From Arthrobacter sp. SLBN-83 (GTDB taxonomy: Bacteria; Actinomycetota; Actinomycetes; Actinomycetales; Micrococcaceae), in contig NZ_VFMX01000001.1 of assembly GCF_006715285.1 (NCBI RefSeq), positions 372,001 to 436,000 on the forward strand: a DNA stretch of 64,000 nucleotides. The letters run 5' to 3'. The notes beneath the pieces are model-generated. The model ran no database searches. It was not told the origin of the DNA and was given only the letters and a program-made list of their open reading frames with translations. Positions 55,299 to 63,818 of the stretch are shown piece by piece; the stretch's first letter is position 1, and every line of letters starts with the position of its first letter. The translations under genes were made by a program, and so were the position numbers.

Positions 55299-56252
55299 CT
55301 AGTTGATGGTGATATCGCGGGTGGCGTGGTTGTAGCGGATGGTCACGGTGCCACCGGCGTGGTGCAGTTCGTGGTTGGGGCCGTCGAACGTGCCGAAGGC
55401 GCCGTAGTTCTCATCCCACGAACGGTTGAGGGCGATCTTGAAGGTGTAGTAGCCGGCAGGAAGCTCGGCGCTCTTCTTCCACAGCTGGTCCAGGAAGTCG
55501 AACTCCATCTGGGCTTCGTCGTACTGCGGCGCCCAGTCCTCAGGCGCGCCCAGGATGGTGTTGAAGTCACCCACCACGGCCACAGCCTCGGGCTGCGGCA
55601 GGGTCTCAACGTCAGGGCCCTCGAACGGCTCAGCAGCGCCGGCCGCCGTTGAGGTTCCAGCAGGGGCAGCAACAGCTTCGGCCTTGTCCTTGGCGGGAGA
55701 CTTGCCCTTGCGGACGGCCTTCACCACGGGCTCCACGGCGTCTTCGAGCGCCTTAGCTGCCTTGCCCACAGCGGAGGCTGCCTTCTTCGCGGGAGCCTTC
55801 TTGGCGGTCTTCTTCGGTGCTGCTTCCTTGGCCGGGACCTCCAGCGTTGCCGCGGCTGCGGAAACCGGGCGGACAAAGCCCTCGGGAGCCGTGGGAACGG
55901 GGATGTCGGCAGGGACCGGGGTGCCGGCGTCGAGCGCTGCTGCAAAGGAATCCACGTCCGGGAAGGCAACGGTGGCGCGCATGCCATCCTCGGTGATGGT
56001 CCAGCCCGAGCGGCCCTTGATCAGCCAGCCCGCCTTGACCAGCTTGGCGGTTGCCGAGGTGAGGGTCTTGTGACCCCGAGGGATGCCGCCGCTGAGGAGT
56101 TCGGCCTCATGCTCGTTGAACGGCACGCGGGCAGTTGCTTCCGCCAGGACCTGGCCAGCATTCAGCGCATCGCCGGACCACACGCCTTCGGTCAGGACAT
56201 CCAGCACGGTCTTGAGCCGAAGGTAAGTGTTTTCTGCGGTGGACTTGGCCAT
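55299..56252 (-). CDS. Winged-helix protein with Lys/Ala linker and C-terminal X25 (pullulanase-type) domain
   Basis: A 317-residue three-part protein. Residues 1-95 form a winged helix (YLRLKTVLDVLTEGVW, KTLTSATAKLVKAGWLIKGRSGWTITEDG) like the N-terminal domain of Mrr-type proteins. Residues 125-215 are an Ala/Lys/Pro-rich linker of histone H1-like composition (KKTAKKAPAKKAA). Residues 225-317 match the X25/E-set domain next to pullulanases (VVGDFNTILGAPEDWAPQYDEAQM, AGYYTFKIALNRSWDENYG, TIRYNHATRDI). No signal peptide and no hydrolase domain. Start 56252 follows AAGGGG. Function unknown; a DNA-bound glucan sensor is one idea. Confidence 0.78.
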   Translation of the reverse strand: MAKSTAENTYLRLKTVLDVLTEGVWSGDALNAGQVLAEATARVPFNEHEAELLSGGIPRGHKTLTSATAKLVKAGWLIKGRSGWTITEDGMRATVAFPDVDSFAAALDAGTPVPADIPVPTAPEGFVRPVSAAAATLEVPAKEAAPKKTAKKAPAKKAASAVGKAAKALEDAVEPVVKAVRKGKSPAKDKAEAVAAPAGTSTAAGAAEPFEGPDVETLPQPEAVAVVGDFNTILGAPEDWAPQYDEAQMEFDFLDQLWKKSAELPAGYYTFKIALNRSWDENYGAFGTFDGPNHELHHAGGTVTIRYNHATRDITIN

Positions 56253-56513
56253 GATTCCCCTTATATAAAAGCGATCGGTCTTAGGCATCTTGCCAACTGC
56301 CCATTAAATCGCGCGACTTTAATTGGTTAACTCTGCGTGTCGTGACCGACTGTGAAGCGGATGGTGCCGCAAGTGAGGCGGAGGTCTCGGGTAAGGGCTG
56401 TCTGCATAACCCTCAAGCGCTGACATGGGTGCTGCCTTGCACTCCCCAGACACGCCTGCGGCACCTAGTTTACCGGGCAGAAAGCCCGGCTGTTGCCCCC
56501 GACACAGCAGCCG

Positions 56514-57575
56514 TCAGTCGGACACTTCCCTGCCGTTGAGTTCGGCCAGCAGTTCCGCCTTGCGCTCTTCGGAAGCGAAGGAGGAGTGGATCGAGTTCGC
56601 TGCCAGCCGCGCCTTGTCAAAATCGGAGAGGTCGAACACGGCGGTCAGCTGCTCGAAGTTGTCATCCACGTAGCCGCCGAAGTAGGCGGGATCGTCCGAG
56701 TTGACCGAAACATTGAGGCCCGCCGCAAGCATGGCCGGCAGTGGATGATCCGCCAGGGTGTCCACGGCACGGAGCCGGACGTTGGACAGGGGGCAGACGG
56801 TCAGGGGAATCCGGGCGTCCACCAGGCGCTCCACGAGGTCGGGATCGTCCATGCAGCGGATGCCGTGGTCGATCCGTTCCACACCCAGGAGGTCCAGGGC
56901 TTCAGTGATGTACGACGCCGGGCCTTCCTCCCCCGCGTGCGCCGTCAACCGCAGGCCTGCTTCACGTGCCTTCGCGTACAGCCGCTCGAACTTGGACGGC
57001 GGGTTTCCCACTTCGGCCGAGTCGAGGCCGATGGCGCCGATGGGTGCGTTCATGGCCAGCAACCGGCCCAGGACCTCCAGTGCCGAGTCCTCCGGCAGGT
57101 CGCGCAGGAAGGCCGCGATGAGGATGGTGGAGATTCCATACTCCTCCTCGGAGGTTGCCAGCACCGAAGCCACGCCTTTGACGCACGCCTCGAGGGGGAT
57201 GCCGCGGGAGAGGTGCGCCTGCGGATCCATCATGATTTCGGCGTGCCGGACCCCTGCGGCGGCTGCCCGCTCCAGGTAGGCGCGGGTCATATCCGCAAAG
57301 TCCTGCTCGGTTTGGAGTGCTGCCATATTGGCGTAGTAGAGGTCCAGGAAGGACTGCAGATCGGTGAACTCGTACTTCTGGCGCAGTTCATCCAGCCCGG
57401 AATACGGCAGCGTTATGCCGTTGCGCTCGGCCAGGGCAAAGATGAGCTCAGGCTGCAGCGTGCCCTCGATGTGCAGGTGCAGTTCGGCCACCGGAAGGGG
57501 CTTGGCGGGAACCTCAGTTTCCGCGGGTTCCGTTTCGGTTTCGGGCGCGCTGCTGCCGCCGGCAAAGTTGTCCAT
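56514..57575 (-). CDS. Adenosine deaminase-family protein, probably adenine deaminase
   Basis: A 353-residue amidohydrolase. Metal ligands His33 and His35 (ELHLHIEGT), His213 with catalytic Glu216 (TAHAGEE), His237, and Asp294/Asp295 in NSDDPAYFGGY. The Ile in HLHIEG and the DDPAYFGGY end are features of the adenine deaminase branch, as opposed to adenosine deaminases. It would convert adenine to hypoxanthine. The N-terminal 25 residues are Glu/Thr-rich and dispensable-looking. Confidence 0.85.
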   Translation of the reverse strand: MDNFAGGSSAPETETEPAETEVPAKPLPVAELHLHIEGTLQPELIFALAERNGITLPYSGLDELRQKYEFTDLQSFLDLYYANMAALQTEQDFADMTRAYLERAAAAGVRHAEIMMDPQAHLSRGIPLEACVKGVASVLATSEEEYGISTILIAAFLRDLPEDSALEVLGRLLAMNAPIGAIGLDSAEVGNPPSKFERLYAKAREAGLRLTAHAGEEGPASYITEALDLLGVERIDHGIRCMDDPDLVERLVDARIPLTVCPLSNVRLRAVDTLADHPLPAMLAAGLNVSVNSDDPAYFGGYVDDNFEQLTAVFDLSDFDKARLAANSIHSSFASEERKAELLAELNGREVSD

Positions 57576-57689
57576 CCGGTCAGGATAGTGCCCCTCCCGG
57601 TTTCGCGCCTGTTCGGGAAACCCGCATCTCTGTGAACCCGCCGTTACCGTGCTTCATGCCACACCCAACACGCCGACTTCAATCTCGAT

Positions 57690-57718
57690 TTGATAACGGC
57701 CGGATGATGTCCTAGCGT
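57690..57718 (+). promoter_or_regulatory. Promoter of the rpf gene
   Basis: TTGATA (57690-57695), 17-base spacer, TAGCGT (57713-57718). Predicted transcription start near 57725, giving a leader of about 160 bases. Confidence 0.55.
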
Positions 57719-57728
57719 GAAATGCATG

Positions 57729-57748
57729 CCCGTTCGGCGGGCTTTTTG
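57729..57748 (+). terminator. Hairpin with T-run at the start of the rpf leader
   Basis: GCCCG-ttcgg-CGGGC followed by TTTTT. It looks like a small intrinsic terminator but lies only about five bases after the predicted transcription start, so it could be a 5' stabilising hairpin or stop upstream read-through. Confidence 0.5.
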
Positions 57749-57884
57749 ATTGCCCGGTGCTGCCTCCACCAGAACTGCCCAGCGGCAGCCACCGATAGTG
57801 ACCTCTATTCGTCAGGGGCGGGCAGTGGCGCGACAATCTCCGGGGACGGAGCCAGCGCCGGTGGCCTTCAGGAGCATCACCACC

Positions 57885-58541
57885 ATGAAAAACACCAAAT
57901 TCCGTACTGCCGCACGCCGCGGAGTCACCCTGGCCGCCGTCTCCGCGGCAGGTTTGGCCCTTTCCGCAACGGCGGCCAACGCAGCGACACCCACGTCCAC
58001 CTGGGACGCGCTGGCCCAGTGCGAGAGCGGCGGCAACTGGTCCATCAACACGGGCAACGGCTTCTCCGGCGGCCTGCAGTTCACCGCCAGCACCTGGTCG
58101 GCCTACGGCGGAACCGGGTCTCCCCAGAACGCCAGCCGTGAACAGCAGATCGCGGTAGCCGAGCGGGTCCAGGCTTCCCAGGGTTGGGGCGCATGGCCGT
58201 CCTGCTCATCCCAGCTCGGACTGAGCGGTGGCGGCGGAGCCCCCGTCCAGAGTGCGCCTGTCCAGAGCGCACCCGTCCAGAGCGCCACGGTCCAGAGTGC
58301 ACCCGTCCAGGCCACGCAGGTCCAGAGCGCTCCGGTCCAGCAGGCACCGGCCCCGCGGCACGCAACCTCCGTTGCCCTCAGCGGCGAGACCTACACCCTC
58401 CAGGCCGGAGATACCTTGAGCATCGTTGCCCAGAAGCTGGGCATCCAGGGCGGCTGGCAGCACCTTGCGGACGCCAACCTGGACACCATTGCAGACCCGA
58501 ACCTGGTATTCGCGGGCCAGGTCATCCAGCTTCCCGCGTAA
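57885..58541 (+). CDS. rpf: Resuscitation-promoting factor-like protein with LysM domain
   Basis: A 218-residue secreted muralytic protein. Signal peptide to ANA (31-33), then the Rpf lysozyme-like domain at 36-113 with catalytic Glu47 (CESGGNW) and a probable disulfide Cys46-Cys107. Residues 120-153 are a PVQSA pentapeptide repeat linker, and a LysM domain (about 168-216, [18 protein letters not shown]) anchors it to peptidoglycan. Rpf proteins cleave glycan strands and promote growth from dormancy. AGGAG lies ten bases before the ATG. A strong terminator follows. Confidence 0.93.
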   Translation: MKNTKFRTAARRGVTLAAVSAAGLALSATAANAATPTSTWDALAQCESGGNWSINTGNGFSGGLQFTASTWSAYGGTGSPQNASREQQIAVAERVQASQGWGAWPSCSSQLGLSGGGGAPVQSAPVQSAPVQSATVQSAPVQATQVQSAPVQQAPAPRHATSVALSGETYTLQAGDTLSIVAQKLGIQGGWQHLADANLDTIADPNLVFAGQVIQLPA

Positions 58542-58635
58542 CAGCGGACTCAGCACCAGTGGCGCCTCCGGGCGCTCCGCCTTTTCCAAGGCGACACAGA
58601 CAGGTCGGCGATAGACAAATTCCGTTGACCAAATA

Positions 58636-58682
58636 ACGACGCCGGCACACCCCCACAAGGGATGTGCCGGCGTCGTTCTTTT
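58636..58682. terminator. Bidirectional intrinsic terminator
   Basis: 15-bp perfect arms AACGACGCCGGCACA (58636-58650) and TGTGCCGGCGTCGTT (58664-58678), followed by CTTTT on the plus strand and, leftward, by GTTATTT. It separates rpf from the convergent membrane-protein gene. Confidence 0.88.
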
Positions 58683-58711
58683 AATTCCTTAGCCGCTGCC
58701 GTGGTGGGCGG

Positions 58712-59299
58712 TCAGCTGACGGGCAACTCGCGGACGATGCGCACCTTCCAGGCGGAGTCGTCGCTGGTGTCCAGCAGCGCCACGGTGCCGTGCGCCAGGT
58801 TCAGGGCGACCCGCTTGACGGCGAGCAGCTCCAGGTAAAGGTGCTCGTTCATGCGGCTGGGTGTGTCGATCATGTACTTCACGGCGTCGCGCACCTTGCG
58901 GTAGTTGACGCTGCGTTCGCGGTGCATGTGCAGCTCCAGCGCTGACCGCTGCTTGAGCCGCGGCTCGTGCCGGTTGAGCAGGGTCACTGCTGTGTGGACT
59001 GCGACGACCAGGGTGAGCGAAACGCCGTAGATCCACCAGCCGCTGGAAAGAAGGAACAGGGGCAGGTTGGCGATGGCTATCAGTGCGATGACCACGCGGA
59101 GGGCGGCAATGCGGCGGACCGTCCGGGCGACGGCAGCCATGCCGTCACGGAAGCGGTGCTGGTCCTTGCGCGCCGCGGCGGGATCGATAATGAATTCGTC
59201 GAGAACCAGGACGCCCTGGGCTTCCGGGCCGAGCATTTGTCCGTAGCGGGGCAGGGCAGTGCGGGCGGGGGTGACGGCTGTGTCAGGTGTAGATGTCAT
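58712..59299 (-). CDS. Hypothetical membrane protein (two helices)
   Basis: A 195-residue protein with a polar N-terminus (about 65 residues), two adjacent hydrophobic helices around 66-107 (VVIALIAIANLPLFLLSSGWWIYGVSLTLVVAVHTAV) and a basic C-terminal cytosolic region with His/Arg-rich helices. No family recognised. Convergent with rpf and sharing its terminator. Confidence 0.72.
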   Translation of the reverse strand: MTSTPDTAVTPARTALPRYGQMLGPEAQGVLVLDEFIIDPAAARKDQHRFRDGMAAVARTVRRIAALRVVIALIAIANLPLFLLSSGWWIYGVSLTLVVAVHTAVTLLNRHEPRLKQRSALELHMHRERSVNYRKVRDAVKYMIDTPSRMNEHLYLELLAVKRVALNLAHGTVALLDTSDDSAWKVRIVRELPVS

Positions 59300-59455
59300 G
59301 AGAGAGCTTCCAAAATGCGGGGGTGGTTGCGGTGATCTTAGTGGTTTAACCTGAAAGCCGTATGCAGGCGTCCATTATTTGGACACCGGCACGCCCAGCT
59401 TGTGGCCGCAGGCACAGCAATTGGCAGTTCCGCCGGCGACCGTCAGACTGAATGG

Positions 59456-60376
59456 ATGCAAACCTTTCTCCCGTACCCTGACTTCCGCCAAAGCGCCGCA
59501 GCATTGGACACCGCGCGGCTGGGCAAGCAGCGGGTCGAAGCGCTGCAAACCCTCCGCGCCCTGGTGATCCCGGGCTACGGCTGGCAGACCCACCCGGCGA
59601 TCCGGATGTGGATGGGCCACGTGCCCGCCCTCACCATGTACGGGCTGGCGATGGTGGACGAATGGACCGAGCGCGGCCACCCTGACAACACCCGCGCCAA
59701 CATTGCGGAGTTCGCACCGCAGGCAGCCCACCCGGACTATGCCGCCAAGATCGTCATGCCGCCGTGGCTTGGTGATCCGGACTTCCACCTGAGCCACCGT
59801 TCCAAGCTGGTCCACAAGGAACCAAAGTTTTACACCCCGGTGTTCCCGGATGCGATTCCGGACATGGACTACGTCTGGCCCGAGCCCCGGCACGAGTTCC
59901 TGCCGGAGGAGCCGGAAGGGGACATCCTGTGGATCCTCCGGGAACCGCACGACGACGTCGACCCCCAGTCCCTCACCACGGTGGCGCTTCCCCCGGTGAA
60001 CCGCGCCGCTGCTGCCGCGGCAGCCATGTCCACGGGCGACGACGGCTACTCCCCCGTTTATGTGGACGACGGCTCCCGCAGGCCGTCCCGGGCGCCGAAG
60101 AAGGCCCCGCCCAAGCCCCAGGCGAAGAAGCCCACGCGCAAGCGGCTGGCGCAGGAGGAAGCGTTCCGGACCCTTCCTGGAAAGACTCCGGTAGCGGTTC
60201 CGTTCGAGAACGGGGCCAGGTTCGCTGTCGGACAGGTGGTGGGCCGCCCCATCACCCTCGATGACGGCCGTTTTGGCAGGAATTTCGAGGTCACGGAAAT
60301 CATCGACCGGTCCGCGTTCACGTACCCGGCGCTGCTGCAGGACCCCCGCGTGTTCTTCCCGGTGGAGGCCCCGTAG
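59456..60376 (+). CDS. MSMEG_6728-family protein with basic central linker
   Basis: A 306-residue protein conserved in actinobacteria. The first 140 residues (MQTFLPYPDFRQSAAALDTARLGKQRVEALQTLRAL, PAIRMWMGHVPALTMYGLAMVDEW, DPDFHLSHRSKLVHKEP) form the conserved domain, whose opening resembles pyrimidine-dimer glycosylase-like proteins. A Lys/Pro/Arg-rich linker (about 205-235) and a C-terminal segment with beta strands follow. DNA binding is plausible from the basic linker; catalytic activity is unproven. ATG 59456 begins the conserved part. Confidence 0.75.
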   Translation: MQTFLPYPDFRQSAAALDTARLGKQRVEALQTLRALVIPGYGWQTHPAIRMWMGHVPALTMYGLAMVDEWTERGHPDNTRANIAEFAPQAAHPDYAAKIVMPPWLGDPDFHLSHRSKLVHKEPKFYTPVFPDAIPDMDYVWPEPRHEFLPEEPEGDILWILREPHDDVDPQSLTTVALPPVNRAAAAAAAMSTGDDGYSPVYVDDGSRRPSRAPKKAPPKPQAKKPTRKRLAQEEAFRTLPGKTPVAVPFENGARFAVGQVVGRPITLDDGRFGRNFEVTEIIDRSAFTYPALLQDPRVFFPVEAP

Positions 60377-60379
60377 GCC

Positions 60380-61240
60380 ATGACGATTCTCCTGGCCGGC
60401 TGCGGCGATCTGGGCACCGAGGCGGGTCTGCGGTTCGCCGCATCAGGCCACCGTGTTGTCGGGTGGCGCCGCTCGCCCGCAAAACTGCCGGCAGCCATCG
60501 AAGGTGCCGCGGCTGACCTGGCGTCTCCGGACCTGCCGCCGGTCCCGGTGGATACCTCCGCCGTCGTGATTGCCGTGGCTGCCGACTCCCCCACGGAGGA
60601 GGCATACCGCGCCGCGTATGTACGCGGAGCGGCAAACGTTCTGAACGCACTCGAACGCGATGGAGTGGTGCCTCGCCGCATCATCTTCGTCTCGTCCACC
60701 GCCGTGTACGGCGACGCGGACGGCGGGTGGGTGGATGAAACCACGCCGCCCAACCCCGGTGGTTTCTCCGGCCGCGTGCTGATGGAGGCCGAAGACCTTC
60801 TGCAGGCCAGGCTTGCCGGCACCGGTTCCGTGGGCACCTCGCTCAGGCTGGGCGGTATCTACGGGCCAGGCCGGACACGGTTGATCGACCAGGTGAAGTC
60901 GGGCTCGGCGGTGATTCCTGGGGACGTGTGCTACACCAACCGAATCCACCGGGACGACGCCGCGGCGGCCCTGGTGCACCTGGCAACAATGGATGCCGCG
61001 CCCGGGCCCATATATGTAGGCGTGGACAACGAGCCGGCAGATCTGGGAACCGTGTTGCGCTTCCTGGCTGCCGAACTGGGCCTTCCTTCACCCCGCGTGG
61101 GCGACGCCGGACCCGCCCGCGGGGGCAATAAGCGCTGCGGCAACCATCTCCTTCGCAGCACCGGGTTTGCCTTCACGTTTCCCACTTTCCGGGAAGGGTA
61201 CAGGGAGGTTATAGCGGGGAACGGCGTACGCCATCCATGA
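60380..61240 (+). CDS. NAD-dependent epimerase/dehydratase-like protein (YeeZ type)
   Basis: A 286-residue extended-SDR-fold protein: cofactor motif LLAGCGDLGTEAGLRFAASGH at the N-terminus, IIFVSSTAVYGD with Ser and Tyr, and YTNRIHRDDAAAAL. The GxGxxG motif and the missing YxxxK Lys (here GRVLMEAED) match the YeeZ-like group whose substrate is unknown. It starts three bases after the preceding stop. Confidence 0.82.
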   Translation: MTILLAGCGDLGTEAGLRFAASGHRVVGWRRSPAKLPAAIEGAAADLASPDLPPVPVDTSAVVIAVAADSPTEEAYRAAYVRGAANVLNALERDGVVPRRIIFVSSTAVYGDADGGWVDETTPPNPGGFSGRVLMEAEDLLQARLAGTGSVGTSLRLGGIYGPGRTRLIDQVKSGSAVIPGDVCYTNRIHRDDAAAALVHLATMDAAPGPIYVGVDNEPADLGTVLRFLAAELGLPSPRVGDAGPARGGNKRCGNHLLRSTGFAFTFPTFREGYREVIAGNGVRHP

Positions 61241-61309
61241 GCGACTCCGCCGTTCCTTGATCGCTGCCAGGCTGGTTATGGGGAGGCCTGGCCTGAGTTG
61301 AGGCAGGGC

Positions 61310-61705
61310 ATGGAATTTCGGCAGATCATTGAGACAGTTGGGCAACTGGTTGACTTTGCAGGCGTTGCGGTCATGGTGATCGGGGCGGTGGTTTCCCTCC
61401 CGATGGCAATCCGTGGCCACCAGCCGCGGCAGCTTCCAGCGGGGGCGGAGAAACTGAGCTTCTATCGCTCCTACCGCCAGTTGCTTGGCCGGTCCATCCT
61501 GCTGGGCCTTGAACTGCTCGTCGCTGCCGATATCATCCGCACCGTTGCCGTAACGCCGACGTTCGTCAGCGTCGGGGTGCTGGCCATCATCGTGTTGATC
61601 CGGACGTTCCTCAGCTTCTCGCTGGAGCTGGAAATCACGGGGCGCTGGCCATGGCAAAAGGAAGCACCTGCGGCCCGTTCCGGCTCCACAGCTTCCGCGG
61701 CCTAA
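61310..61705 (+). CDS. DUF1622-family membrane protein
   Basis: A 131-residue protein with three hydrophobic helices: VDFAGVAVMVIGAVVSLPMA, GRSILLGLELLVAADIIRTVAV and TFVSVGVLAIIVLIRTFLSFSLELEI. The conserved YRSYRQLLGRSILLGLELLVAADI is the DUF1622 signature. ATG 61310 is used; a TTG four codons earlier is an alternative. Role unknown. Confidence 0.85.
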   Translation: MEFRQIIETVGQLVDFAGVAVMVIGAVVSLPMAIRGHQPRQLPAGAEKLSFYRSYRQLLGRSILLGLELLVAADIIRTVAVTPTFVSVGVLAIIVLIRTFLSFSLELEITGRWPWQKEAPAARSGSTASAA

Positions 61706-61781
61706 ACACCACTTGCCCAGCTTTTCCACATAGGGGTTTTGGGGTCTCTTGATTGTCAGTGGTGGCTGGCAGAGTGGGGTT

Positions 61782-63785
61782 ATGGAGGCCATTGGGGAAG
61801 ATCTTGGTGAGGCGTATGACGCCGGCAGTTGGCCGCCACGCCCGGCCCACCTTCACCCGGTCCCCAGTGAGGATCCTTTGGCAGGTCCTTTGCAGGCATC
61901 GGCTTCCGGGCCCGGTGGGCAGGACGTGCTGGACGAGCTGGCCGCACAGCTGGCGGCCGCCGCCCTGGCCGCCCCGGACATGCTCGCAACGGCATCCTAT
62001 GTCGAGGCCGCCGATTACGCCGCCCGGATCGAGGGCCTCGCCCGCTCCGTGGAGTACCTCCAACTCGTGGCCGCCGGTGCCGTGGACCGGACCCGCACCC
62101 AGGCCATCAACGACGCCGCCACAGCCAAAACCCGCGCAACCCGGTCCCGGAAAGGCCAGTCCGGGGGCTGGATCACCGGCTGGGACGCCAACGGCATCGA
62201 AACCCTCAACACCACCCCAGCAACAGCCAGCGGAACCGGCGCCTTGGACCAGACCAGCACAGCGTGCGCGACCGGGACTTCTACCGGGACCGGCGCGGTA
62301 AGCGAGACCGACGCCAACTGGCCCGGCCCGCCCTCCACACGAGGCCTGATGCGCCCCGTGGTGGTGTCCCCGGCCGATGACGGCTGCCGGAACACCGCAG
62401 AGTTCCTCCGCCTACGCCTGCAAGTCCCCATCCGCGAAGCCCGCCGCCGCCTCACCCTCGCCCAGCACGCACTGCCCGGCACCACCATCACCGGCGAACC
62501 ACTCACACCAACCCGGCCACACCTCGCCGCCGCCCTCACACCCGCCGGCACTGATGCCCCCACCAGCACCGGGACCGGCACGGAATCCTGGACGGCCCAG
62601 GACCCGGCGGTGTCCTCACACGCAGCGACCATCATCACCGCCACCCTCGACCGGCTCCAACACCACACCACCGAAGAGATCCTCGACCGGATCGAGCACC
62701 ACCTCACCACCGCCGCCACCAGCTGCGACCCCGACTTCCTCACCCGCCTGGCCCAACGCTGGATGGACACCATCGACGCCGACGGCACCGAACCCACCGA
62801 AGAAACCCTCCGCCACACCCAAGGCGCTTTCATCCGCAAACCCCGCCATGGCCTGCACCGCGTCGAAATCTTCGCCACCACCGACCAATACGAACACCTC
62901 CTCACCGTCATGAACACCGCCACGAACCCCCGCACCACCACCCCCAACACCGGCATGTGCACGGCCACTGGCACTGCAGAGGGGTCGGGCACGGGCGGCG
63001 GCAGCGGTGGCGGCAGCGGAGGGACAGGTACCGGCACCGGAGGCAGCACACCGGCAGGCAACGCCACCGAGCACACCGCCCTGCCGGACCTGGACCGGCG
63101 CACCCGCGCCCAAAAACAACTCGACGGCCTCGTCAGCGCCGCCAAAGCCGCCCTCACCACCAACACCCTGCCCACCACCGGCGGCAACCGACCCCAAATC
63201 ATCGCCACCATCCACTACCAAGACCTCTTCCCTCACACCACCGGCACCACATCCGGGAAAACAGAACCAGGATCAGAGGCCCGAACGCACTCACAAGCGG
63301 AACCGGAAACCGCCCCGGAAGCCCAGACAGGGACCTCCACCGGGACCGGAGCATTCATGTTCACCGGGCCCGTCGCCGCCACCACCCTGCGCAAAACCGC
63401 TTGCGACGCCGACATCATCCCCGCCCTCCTGGGCACCCGCGGCGAAATCCTCGACCTCGGCCGCAAAACCCGGCTCTTCACCCCCGCCCAACGCCTGGCC
63501 CTCACCGCCCGAGACCAAGGCTGCGCCTTCCCCAACTGCACCATTCCCGCCCCTTGGTGCGAAGCCCACCACATCACCTACTGGTCACACGGCGGACCCA
63601 CCACCACCAACAACGGCGTCCTGCTCTGCAGCCATCACCACCACCTCATCCACAAAGAACAATGGAAAATCACCACCACCCACGGCACACCCACCTTCAT
63701 CCCCCCACCCCACCTCGACCCCAACCAAACACCCCAACAAAACCACTACTTCAAACCACCCCCACCACCCCACCCACGGGACTAA
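61782..63785 (+). CDS. DUF222/HNH endonuclease-domain protein (13E12-like family)
   Basis: A 667-residue protein. DUF222 helical domain in the first half (DVLDELAAQLAAAALAAPDMLATASYVEAADYAARIEGLAR, IREARRRLTLAQHAL), and an HNH domain near 575-630 (CAFPNCTIPAPWCEAHHITYWSHGG...LCSHHHHLIHK). Thr/Gly-rich low-complexity inserts occur at about 147-176, 399-426 and 509-526. Coding-strand composition is extremely C- and A-rich, unlike neighbours. ATG 61782 is preferred over TTG 61749. The family is multi-copy in actinobacteria; its biological role is unclear. Confidence 0.85.
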   Translation: MEAIGEDLGEAYDAGSWPPRPAHLHPVPSEDPLAGPLQASASGPGGQDVLDELAAQLAAAALAAPDMLATASYVEAADYAARIEGLARSVEYLQLVAAGAVDRTRTQAINDAATAKTRATRSRKGQSGGWITGWDANGIETLNTTPATASGTGALDQTSTACATGTSTGTGAVSETDANWPGPPSTRGLMRPVVVSPADDGCRNTAEFLRLRLQVPIREARRRLTLAQHALPGTTITGEPLTPTRPHLAAALTPAGTDAPTSTGTGTESWTAQDPAVSSHAATIITATLDRLQHHTTEEILDRIEHHLTTAATSCDPDFLTRLAQRWMDTIDADGTEPTEETLRHTQGAFIRKPRHGLHRVEIFATTDQYEHLLTVMNTATNPRTTTPNTGMCTATGTAEGSGTGGGSGGGSGGTGTGTGGSTPAGNATEHTALPDLDRRTRAQKQLDGLVSAAKAALTTNTLPTTGGNRPQIIATIHYQDLFPHTTGTTSGKTEPGSEARTHSQAEPETAPEAQTGTSTGTGAFMFTGPVAATTLRKTACDADIIPALLGTRGEILDLGRKTRLFTPAQRLALTARDQGCAFPNCTIPAPWCEAHHITYWSHGGPTTTNNGVLLCSHHHHLIHKEQWKITTTHGTPTFIPPPHLDPNQTPQQNHYFKPPPPPHPRD

Positions 63786-63818
63786 TAACCACCCGTAGCC
63801 GTCGGTTAGGCTTCACCC

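Larger units (their letters stand above)
57576..57884. other. 309-base intergenic region with rpf leader
   Basis: Separates the leftward adenine deaminase gene from the rightward rpf gene. It holds the promoter at 57690-57718, the hairpin at 57729-57748, and a leader of about 160 bases ending in AGGAG (57870-57874). I looked for a ydaO-type c-di-AMP riboswitch, common before actinobacterial rpf genes, and did not find its conserved boxes. Confidence 0.6.

Noticed and set aside
57630..57884. Possible ydaO-type c-di-AMP riboswitch before rpf
   Set aside because: The conserved GGGGACC and GGGGTGAAT-type boxes are not present.
58103..58365. Minus-strand frames with repeated Leu-Trp-Thr-Gly units
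   Set aside because: These are the reverse reading of the PVQSA-encoding repeats in rpf.
62015..63211. Long frames on both strands across the DUF222/HNH gene
   Set aside because: Extreme base bias removes stop codons in all frames; only the plus frame at 61782 carries DUF222 and HNH signatures.
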